From positions 1 to 5,355 of the forward strand of contig JACQOB010000166.1 in NCBI GenBank assembly GCA_016202745.1: a stretch of 5,355 nucleotides of DNA, given 5' to 3'. This DNA is from Candidatus Aenigmatarchaeota archaeon (GTDB lineage Archaea > Aenigmatarchaeota > Aenigmatarchaeia > QMZP01). Position numbers and translations under genes: made by a program. Of this stretch, positions 1 to 5,355 are shown piece after piece. Each line of letters starts with the position of its first letter. Within the stretch, counting starts at the first letter, position 1. The notes beneath the pieces are model-generated. The model ran no database searches. It saw only the letters and a program-made list of their open reading frames with translations, and had not been told where the DNA came from.

Positions 1-2946
1 GTGAAGGCCCAAGGCAGGGATAATGTGGAGGGGGCCATCAGGGCAACCGATGCAATCTCCATCGAGGCACTGATAACCGGGCTTTCTGGCGCGGCGCTGC
101 CTTCGCAGGTAAGGCTCGGCACATCCCAAAACTTCAGTTCATGCTCTGCCGCGCTTAACGGCTCGCTGTGCCAGGTGCGTTTCCCCGCCTCAGGAGAGCA
201 GGGATTTGACGCCGGAGAGATGCTGTTCACCGTGACTCTTTTTGGCAATGGCAGCACCACTCTTGACTCCAGGCAGGGATCGGTTATTGTTGATGCCCTC
301 AAGCCGTCGCTTTCCTTTGATTCCCTCTCCCCTCAGAATTTCGGCAGCCAGAACATTACTTTTGCCTACACCGCAACCGATACCGCATGCAATGGCAGCT
401 CATGCAGCGGCAAATGCTCCGGCATACGGGGAATAGAGTTCTTCTCCATCAATAACTCTTTCAGCGATGAAGTGAATGTCAACACCAGGAACTGCACATT
501 CAGCTCGGCCTATGTGAAACATTCGACAGAATTTCCCTCCGGCACGACAGCTTTGTTCGCGCGAGTCACGGACATGGTTGGGCATGTGTCCAATCCGTCA
601 TCAGTGGGATTTTTTGTTGATGCCTCAGGGCCGCAAATCAAGCCGGATTCATTGAAGATACTCTACAAGGGCAAGGATTTGGCGCATTTCGCCCCGGGAA
701 GGGCCCTCTCTGTTTTTGTGCAGGTCAATGTGAGCGATTCTGCCCTCGATACGGACACCGTCTTCGCTGACCTTCATGCTCTAAACCCCTCGGACAATTC
801 CCTTAACAGAATCGAGGGCACATGCTCCGGCTCAGGCAACTCTTCCCTGTGCCAATGGAATGTTGTTTTGCTCATGGACACCGCTGGGCCCAAGCAGCTG
901 AGGTTCAACGCTTCCGACATGGAGGGCAACCCAGAGTCGGCAATATTCACCCGCACTTTTGCCGTTGATACCACGGGGCCAGAGGTCACCTCGCTGTCCA
1001 GCTCTTCTGGGGCAGGCGCATTCGCATCACCTGTCGCGACCCTAAAAGCCCAGGTGACAGAGGCCGGCGCAGGGCTGGCGCCTGAGGACATGTTCATTTC
1101 TGTGAATGGGCTGGAAATCGCGGCAACGAGCTGCAACGCTTCCTCATGCACCTGGGAGGATGTTGCCCTGGGAGCTGGTGACGTTGATGTCGGAATCAGC
1201 GGCTCCTCAACGGACCTCCTCGGGAACAGGGCATCCTTGTTTTCGCAAACCTTCACGATTGACTCGACTTTGCCCGTGATAACCGACGGGGAGATCAAAG
1301 GCATCGGCGGCCTGACAGGGCAGTCAGGGGACTTTGTTGGCGTTGGAGACAGGATAGGCATTTCATTGAATATCACCGAAGACACGGAGATTGCCTCTGT
1401 CAGCGCGAACCTGAGCGCGTTCATCCCAGGAGCGTCTTCTGTTTCTGGAACCTGTGAGAACTCAGGGGACAACATCTTCCTTTGCAGCATCATCAGCGAT
1501 CCTGTGGAGAGAGCGGCAACGGGCATGGCGACGGTCACCGTTGTCGATGCGGCAGGGAATTCCGCTATTATCAGCCGAGAATTGCGGACCTATGCGACAA
1601 ACAGCAACCTGACGCCAAACTTCTGGACATCCTCTGTCTCGTGCTCCCCTCGTGTCCTTGACAGGCAGCTTGGGACACTGATTGAGCAGCGCGAGTACTG
1701 CACGGTGAGTTTGGCGCAGCGCTCGCCGGGAACGTCGCCGAGGACTGTTGCGATTTCCCTGGCTGGCTGCACAGGCGACGGGGCCTCTTCCGGAAGCAAC
1801 CTCATCCAGAGCGCTGCTGTCTTCAACACAAATGCTGGCTCAACCTCGCCGCTCATCAAGCTCACGCTCAAGAAGGACAGCCTGAATATCAATGAGATAA
1901 GGACGAGCTGCACCCTGAACATCCTCACGGTATCAGGCGGATACATCACCCAGAGCCCGGAGCAGGAGATTGTCCCCATCACTATCCAGCTCTTCGACAA
2001 CCCGCTGGGAACCCTTGACGCAGGAGTGCAGGCGAAGATAGATGCGGCGATGGAGGCGACGAAGGGCACTGGGAAGCTTATCGGAACCTTGAACAAGGTG
2101 ATGTTCATCGCCAAGAGGATTTGCCAGCTGTTTGGTGTCATATATGGCCTTGTTTCCTTTGCGGTTATAGTCGGCGTAAAACTTGAGGTTGTTGAGGCAA
2201 CAACATGCACCTCGGTACTCGGTTTGCCCGCGTGCCCAGCCACATATACAACGAAAGAGGCATATTGCGAAGCGCAGCAGAAAGGAGCACAGGCAGCTGA
2301 TGTTTGGTACCTTACAGGAGGCAAATTCTGCAAGTTTGTTAACTGTGAATGGTCGCCTGAAATAATTGAGAAGATGAAAGGATGGTCAAGTGAGATGATA
2401 AATAAGGCAACTCCTGGTGCGGAACTCTTCAAGTACTTCCCTGAAGGCAGCCCTGCTGGCGCGCTTTCACCGAAGAGCAGCCTGGCTACCTCTGTCCTGT
2501 TCGCGTGCATCCCCGGCATCATCGAGAATCTTGACAAATACAGGCAGATTGACTGCCTCTATGCGGACTGCCTGCTGACAGCGGTCAAGGAGGATAATGT
2601 CCCCATCACTGCCTGCGAGAACCTCAAGGCGCAGGCCACGTGCAAATATGTGATGGGTGAGGTGTTTGCTATTGTCCCCTTCACTGCCCTTTTTGACATC
2701 TATGCCAAGCTGCTCAAGCAGGCATTATCCGACCCATTCAGCGCGGTTGGGCTGGCAATCGGCGCGGGATGCTGGGCAACCTGCAAGTTCCCTGCGCTCT
2801 CCGGTTTCCCGTATGCTATCTGCGAGCCGGTCAAGGCTGCCGCGAAACTTGGAGAGGTCCTCAAGCAGGTAAAGAGCATCGCAGCCGAGGGTTTTTCAAC
2901 GAACGTGCAGGACTACTGCACGCGGCTGGAAGGCAAGACGGGATAG
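1..2946 (+). CDS. Large surface protein with tandem Ig-like domains, one membrane segment and a C-terminal Cys-rich module (5'-partial)
   Basis: No function is recognised; the architecture points to a cell-surface or membrane-anchored protein. The frame is open to the left edge, so GTG at base 1 is probably an internal Val: the visible protein starts inside a beta domain and has no signal peptide. Visible order: Ig-like domains (about 1-535) with recurring V/I-D-x-x-x-P junctions at residues 97-102, 206-211, 322-327 and 420-425; a further Cys-containing beta region (about 540-670; C548, C567, C590, C637); a short amphipathic stretch and a hydrophobic segment (about 701-728); and a module with 14 Cys (736-973). 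Fourteen N-X-S/T sequons all lie in residues 44-536. Such Ig-repeat proteins are common archaeal surface stalks or adhesins, which is inference here. The C-terminal module, with its YRQIDC and PFTALFD stretches, reminds me of a recurrent DPANN protein family, but I cannot verify this. The end is TAG 2944-2946. Codon use is GC-rich. That the gene is real is near certain; its role is unknown. Confidence 0.93.
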   Translation: MKAQGRDNVEGAIRATDAISIEALITGLSGAALPSQVRLGTSQNFSSCSAALNGSLCQVRFPASGEQGFDAGEMLFTVTLFGNGSTTLDSRQGSVIVDALKPSLSFDSLSPQNFGSQNITFAYTATDTACNGSSCSGKCSGIRGIEFFSINNSFSDEVNVNTRNCTFSSAYVKHSTEFPSGTTALFARVTDMVGHVSNPSSVGFFVDASGPQIKPDSLKILYKGKDLAHFAPGRALSVFVQVNVSDSALDTDTVFADLHALNPSDNSLNRIEGTCSGSGNSSLCQWNVVLLMDTAGPKQLRFNASDMEGNPESAIFTRTFAVDTTGPEVTSLSSSSGAGAFASPVATLKAQVTEAGAGLAPEDMFISVNGLEIAATSCNASSCTWEDVALGAGDVDVGISGSSTDLLGNRASLFSQTFTIDSTLPVITDGEIKGIGGLTGQSGDFVGVGDRIGISLNITEDTEIASVSANLSAFIPGASSVSGTCENSGDNIFLCSIISDPVERAATGMATVTVVDAAGNSAIISRELRTYATNSNLTPNFWTSSVSCSPRVLDRQLGTLIEQREYCTVSLAQRSPGTSPRTVAISLAGCTGDGASSGSNLIQSAAVFNTNAGSTSPLIKLTLKKDSLNINEIRTSCTLNILTVSGGYITQSPEQEIVPITIQLFDNPLGTLDAGVQAKIDAAMEATKGTGKLIGTLNKVMFIAKRICQLFGVIYGLVSFAVIVGVKLEVVEATTCTSVLGLPACPATYTTKEAYCEAQQKGAQAADVWYLTGGKFCKFVNCEWSPEIIEKMKGWSSEMINKATPGAELFKYFPEGSPAGALSPKSSLATSVLFACIPGIIENLDKYRQIDCLYADCLLTAVKEDNVPITACENLKAQATCKYVMGEVFAIVPFTALFDIYAKLLKQALSDPFSAVGLAIGAGCWATCKFPALSGFPYAICEPVKAAAKLGEVLKQVKSIAAEGFSTNVQDYCTRLEGKTG
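289..1275 (+). repeat. Tandem Ig-like domain repeats (protein level) in gene 1
   Basis: Four junctions of the form hydrophobic-D-x-x-x-P-hydrophobic start successive beta domains: V97-D98 (VDALKP), V206-D207 (VDASGP), V322-D323 (VDTTGP) and I420-D421 (IDSTLP). The spacings are 109, 116 and 98 residues. Each is preceded by a strand ending in aromatic or aliphatic residues (FF, TF, TF before the last three). This D-x-T-x-P pattern is typical of bacterial and archaeal extracellular Ig-like repeats. Several domains also contain a short Cys-to-Cys hairpin followed by a hydrophobic residue (C48/C57, C275/C284, C378/C383, C485/C495). The repeats are diverged in DNA, so this is old duplication and not a recent tandem array. 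Confidence 0.75.
2101..2184 (+). other. Predicted transmembrane segment in gene 1
   Basis: Residues 701-728 form the longest uninterrupted hydrophobic run in the protein. It starts after positively charged K705-R706 and runs C708 to L728, with LFGVIYGLVSFAVIVG as its core. It separates the Ig/beta region from the Cys-rich module. Lys/Arg lie on the N-terminal side and Glu on the C-terminal side (E729, E732). Less hydrophobic candidate helices occur later (about 885-905 and 913-924), so the C-terminal module may have more membrane contact. Topology cannot be settled by eye. Confidence 0.7.
2206..2919 (+). other. C-terminal 14-cysteine module of gene 1
   Basis: Residues 736-973 contain cysteines at 736, 745, 756, 777, 782, 836, 852, 857, 872, 881, 924, 928, 941 and 973. 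Three are close pairs: C777-x4-C782, C852-x4-C857 and C924-x3-C928. The region is predicted mostly helical, with a conserved-looking stretch CIPGIIENLDKYRQIDC at 836-852 and a hydrophobic VPFTALFD at 892-899. It has no N-glycosylation sequon. The even cysteine number would allow seven disulfides if the module is outside the cytoplasm; metal binding is an alternative. No named domain is recognised. Confidence 0.7.
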
Positions 2947-3039
2947 AATAAATGGTTTTAGAATGGATGGAAACAAGATGATGAAAAATAACATAACAAT
3001 AACCACTTTAGAGGGCAGCATTCCCGGAGCAATGACAGA
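2947..3039 (+). other. Short spacer between the two genes, without clear terminator or promoter
   Basis: The 93-bp gap is AT-rich in its first half. It has no long T run of the kind that ends archaeal transcripts and no hairpin that I can see. The best TATA-like stretch is AAAAATAACATA near 2984-2995, about 45-55 bases before the gene 2 start. That is weak and has no convincing BRE, so co-transcription of the two genes is the simpler reading. A short open frame in the spacer is described in the findings. Confidence 0.5.
3026..3029 (+). promoter_or_regulatory. Candidate ribosome binding site for gene 2
   Basis: GGAG lies 10 bases before ATG 3040 and matches the core of the archaeal anti-Shine-Dalgarno sequence. 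It is the only purine-rich match at a sensible distance. It supports ATG 3040 as the start, as does the signal peptide that follows directly. The match is only four bases. Confidence 0.45.
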
Positions 3040-3114
3040 ATGAAGCAGCACCTCTTCCGCAGACTTGCAGTGCTTATGGTGATGGCTATTCTCCTGGGGC
3101 AGGTTGGCGGTGCT
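3040..3114 (+). other. Signal peptide of gene 2
   Basis: Residues 1-25 show an n-region with K2, H4, R7 and R8, a hydrophobic core LAVLMVMAILLG, and a small-residue stretch VGGA that fits signal peptidase I cleavage after A25 (G at -3, A at -1). A second possible site is in the Ala run at 31-33. There is no Cys after the core, so it is not a lipoprotein signal, and the paired arginines R7-R8 lack the fuller twin-arginine consensus. The protein is therefore expected to leave by the Sec route. Confidence 0.8.
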
Positions 3115-5355
3115 TCTCGCCCCTTAACCGCGGCTGCAAATTCAGGGGGAACGGCAGTTGGAGCATCATCTGGAGAATTCAAATATATACTTATAAATAA
3201 GGAATCAAAAGAAATTTTTGATATCAAACCAAATGCACGCCACATTGCAGATGCTACCTCAAAAGCGAAATCAGCATTAGGTATCAGGGACCCTAATGCA
3301 CCACTACCTGATAAGTTTATTGTACTCCCTGCCCCAGAAAAAAGAGGCAACATCATTGAACGGCCGGCTACAATTAAAGCTGAGGAAGTAAATATAGGGG
3401 ATGATGGGACCATCACCGCTACTTTTAAGGGTAATGGATACCAAGAGAAGTTCACATGGGCAAAAGGAGATGCAGGACAATTTCAGCGTGCTGAGGAGTA
3501 TAAATATCCGACTTTCCAAATTTTTATTGATGCAGGTCCTAGAAGTGGAGGAAGCTCGCCATCAACTGTAGGATTAGCAGGATCATCCACCCCAATAAAA
3601 TCTGACCTCCTCAATAAAAACAATGACCGTTTTTCCTCAGATACTCCAGTCTCAAATGCGATTATATATGCACTGGGGATTAATCCGGAAGCTCTAACGG
3701 ATGAGATGATTCCAAAGATTATAGGCGCAGTTAGATCAGCAAAAAAATCTGAAGATGGGAAGTTTGTAGTAATCAATGACCAACTTTATGATCTTTCAGG
3801 AGAGAGAGCCAGCAAACCCCTCGCAGTTCCTTCAACTCTTGACCCAAAAATTATTGAGAAGATTGAGACTAGCGGGGATTTAAAATTAATAAAAATAAAA
3901 GATTCTGAAAAAGGTCAAGTAGAGGGTGCTTCTTATCTCTCCCCAAAAGACAACAAATTCCTTGCTTTGGATAAGAGCCCGCTCTATACCGAACGCAAAA
4001 TTGACCTGCCTAAGGAGAATTCCATTACTGTCAGGGATTATACTGAGAAGGGCAAAAACTCAAAAATAAGATTTAGTGGTGGTCGAGAAATTGAAATTCC
4101 GAAGGAATATGTTGAGAATATCTTGGCAAAAGTAAAGGGGGGATTTAACTTTGAATCCTCCACATCAGATATGGTTACCTTCAAATCGGTAAAAGACGGA
4201 AAGACGGAATCTTTCTCCCTCTACATAATAGGCTCCGAGACCACTGGCCGCAAAATAGGCGATACTGATACTGTCACCACGCAGACAATTAAAGGTATAA
4301 ACACAAAAACCACCGAGAGCGTCATTGGAGATTTTAGGCAGAAAGAAATTAAAGAGGGCGATACTGTGAAATCAGTAAGCTACACTACTTCCTTAGGAAA
4401 GACTATTAATGTAAATAAGGATGCGTGGGATACAATAAAGGGAGACAATGTTCAAAATACACTTGATTTCATCAGGATAGCTGAGAAACTGGGAATCCAA
4501 GAAATAGCGCCGCAACATTTGAAAAAAGATGCTGATGCTGGGTCTACTGCTACTGGGCCGCGCATTGTGAAAGCTGAAGGTAATCTGTATGGTGTGGAGG
4601 GAAACAGCCTTGTGATGTCCATTCAAAGAAATGCTGAGGGAGTAACCACAACTCAGTTTACCAATACTAATTTTAAAGACAACAATCCAACATTCCAAGA
4701 CGGTTCTCAGGCGACTGAATTTAAGAATGGGAAATTGGCGGTGGATACCATATACTCTAAGGATGTAGGAACAGGTGCTATTAAAGGAATTAAAGCGAAT
4801 TATGATGAGAAGACAATGACGCTTACAAGTGGGTCTCTTACGGATAATAAATTTACGGCGGATGAGAGTACAGCAACTATTATTGTTCATTTATCCGAAA
4901 AAATAAGGCTTCCGGGTGAAGATTTAAATATTCTACCGAGCGCTTATGAGGTGACTGTTGGTGATAATCCTTATTTGTGGAAGCCGAGCAGCGGCCCCTT
5001 AGGACTGATTGCAGGAGGATTTTATGACATAAATACTGGAAAGCCCCTGACAGAGGATCAGCTTAAAGAAATTCCAAAAGAACTCCTTGCCGCTATTGAG
5101 AACAAAATAGATGTCAAAAGCAAAGCAGAAGGGAGACCAACAGAATCCCAGTCTAGCTCTCAAGCATTCTTCTCCGCATTCAAGAGCGCGGTCAATGACT
5201 ATAGCGGATTAGCGGGCTACTCCTCTCTCTTCTTCACTGACCAGCAGCTTTTCGAATGGAGAAATGCTGTTGACAAGGCATTCGCCACATTGTACCTCGG
5301 GACAGAATACTGGTCATCGGAGATGTGCTCTGTCTATGTCGATGGCGAGCAGCAA
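3040..5355 (+). CDS. Large secreted protein of unknown function, signal peptide present (3'-partial)
   Basis: The frame is open from ATG 3040 to the right edge: 772 codons without a stop. The upstream in-frame stop TAA 2989-2991, with no ATG, GTG or TTG in between, makes ATG 3040 the first possible start. The N-terminus is a classical signal peptide: K2, R7-R8, hydrophobic core 9-19 and a small-residue G-G-A site near residue 25. The body (about 48-700) is hydrophilic, rich in Lys, Thr, Ser, Asp and Gly and probably mostly beta. It has no Cys and no N-X-S/T sequon. Near the edge (708-772) the sequence turns aromatic-rich (FFSAF, SSLFF, EWRNAVDKAF, LGTEYWSS) with the only Cys, C763. I think this starts a C-terminal domain that recurs in DPANN proteins, but that is from memory. 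The gene follows gene 1 by 93 bp in the same direction, suggesting an operon and a shared envelope role. Central codon use is AT-rich (AAA, ATA, TTA), unlike gene 1. The function is unknown. Confidence 0.92.
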   Translation, partial: MKQHLFRRLAVLMVMAILLGQVGGASRPLTAAANSGGTAVGASSGEFKYILINKESKEIFDIKPNARHIADATSKAKSALGIRDPNAPLPDKFIVLPAPEKRGNIIERPATIKAEEVNIGDDGTITATFKGNGYQEKFTWAKGDAGQFQRAEEYKYPTFQIFIDAGPRSGGSSPSTVGLAGSSTPIKSDLLNKNNDRFSSDTPVSNAIIYALGINPEALTDEMIPKIIGAVRSAKKSEDGKFVVINDQLYDLSGERASKPLAVPSTLDPKIIEKIETSGDLKLIKIKDSEKGQVEGASYLSPKDNKFLALDKSPLYTERKIDLPKENSITVRDYTEKGKNSKIRFSGGREIEIPKEYVENILAKVKGGFNFESSTSDMVTFKSVKDGKTESFSLYIIGSETTGRKIGDTDTVTTQTIKGINTKTTESVIGDFRQKEIKEGDTVKSVSYTTSLGKTINVNKDAWDTIKGDNVQNTLDFIRIAEKLGIQEIAPQHLKKDADAGSTATGPRIVKAEGNLYGVEGNSLVMSIQRNAEGVTTTQFTNTNFKDNNPTFQDGSQATEFKNGKLAVDTIYSKDVGTGAIKGIKANYDEKTMTLTSGSLTDNKFTADESTATIIVHLSEKIRLPGEDLNILPSAYEVTVGDNPYLWKPSSGPLGLIAGGFYDINTGKPLTEDQLKEIPKELLAAIENKIDVKSKAEGRPTESQSSSQAFFSAFKSAVNDYSGLAGYSSLFFTDQQLFEWRNAVDKAFATLYLGTEYWSSEMCSVYVDGEQQ
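5161..5355 (+). other. Start of an aromatic-rich C-terminal domain in gene 2 (cut by window edge)
   Basis: Residues 708-772 differ from the body of the protein. They are probably helical and rich in Phe, Tyr and Trp, with W740, W758 and the only cysteine, C763. GC content returns to about half (31, 28 and 30 of 60 in the three full lines from 5161). This resembles a structured domain following a low-complexity body, and its cysteine probably has partners beyond the edge. Confidence 0.55.

Noticed and set aside
1..3. GTG at the first base as a true start codon of gene 1
   Set aside because: The protein begins in the middle of a beta domain with no signal peptide, although it is clearly an exported type of protein; the frame almost certainly continues upstream of the window.
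1066..1082. GGCGC...GCGCC inverted repeat with a 7-base loop
   Set aside because: A five-base stem in a GC-rich coding region is expected by chance, and it sits inside an Ig-like domain with no T run after it.
774..1538. Minus-strand open frame of 254 codons opposite gene 1
   Set aside because: It lies wholly antisense to the well-structured Ig-like domains, has no recognisable motif, and is explained by the GC-rich codon pattern of gene 1 that avoids stops on the other strand.
1590..2537. Minus-strand open frame of 315 codons opposite gene 1
   Set aside because: Same reasoning: it crosses the membrane segment and the Cys-rich module in antisense, and its translation is a Ser/Pro/Arg-rich mixture without domain features.
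3181..3199. TATA-like AT-rich stretch as a promoter
   Set aside because: It encodes KYILIN in gene 2 just after the signal peptide; there is no suitable downstream start, and it is explained by the AT-rich codon use that begins there.
2958..3455. Minus-strand open frame of 165 codons covering the spacer and the gene 2 start
   Set aside because: It is antisense to a clear signal peptide and to a 772-codon open frame; no start signal or domain supports it.
4393..4890. Minus-strand open frame of 165 codons opposite gene 2
   Set aside because: It is a Ser/Ile/Arg/Cys-rich translation typical of the complement of an AT-rich lysine/threonine-rich gene, with no plausible start context.

Overview
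The window looks like part of an archaeal genome, most likely a DPANN-type archaeon. This is an inference from three things: frequent AGG/AGA arginine codons, a huge exported protein with Asn-X-Ser/Thr sequons and Ig-like repeats, and a Cys-rich membrane-associated module that I associate from memory with DPANN genomes. No rRNA, tRNA or housekeeping gene is present to fix the taxonomy.

Layout: almost the whole window is filled by two large plus-strand genes, each cut by a window edge. Gene 1 (1-2946) is open to the left edge and ends at TAG 2944-2946. It encodes at least 981 residues: tandem Ig-like beta domains (about 1-535), a second Cys-containing beta region (about 540-670), one strong hydrophobic segment (about 701-728), then a 14-cysteine module (736-973). 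A 93-bp spacer (2947-3039) follows, with no clear terminator or promoter. Gene 2 begins at ATG 3040 and stays open to the right edge (772 codons visible, no stop). It has a classical signal peptide, a long lysine/threonine/serine-rich body with no cysteine, and near the right edge an aromatic-rich segment that looks like the start of a conserved C-terminal domain.

How they may work together: both proteins appear exported, lie in the same direction and are close enough to be co-transcribed, so they may form one cell-surface assembly. Gene 1 resembles a glycosylated, disulfide-stabilised stalk with a membrane-proximal Cys-rich module. Gene 2 resembles a secreted partner whose AT-rich central body differs sharply in composition from its GC-richer ends and from gene 1. 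I recognise no enzyme, and no biochemical function can be assigned from sequence alone. The main points of interest are the sequon asymmetry between and within the two proteins, the 14-cysteine module and the compositional mosaic in gene 2.

I saw no RNA genes, CRISPR arrays, insertion sequences or attachment sites.
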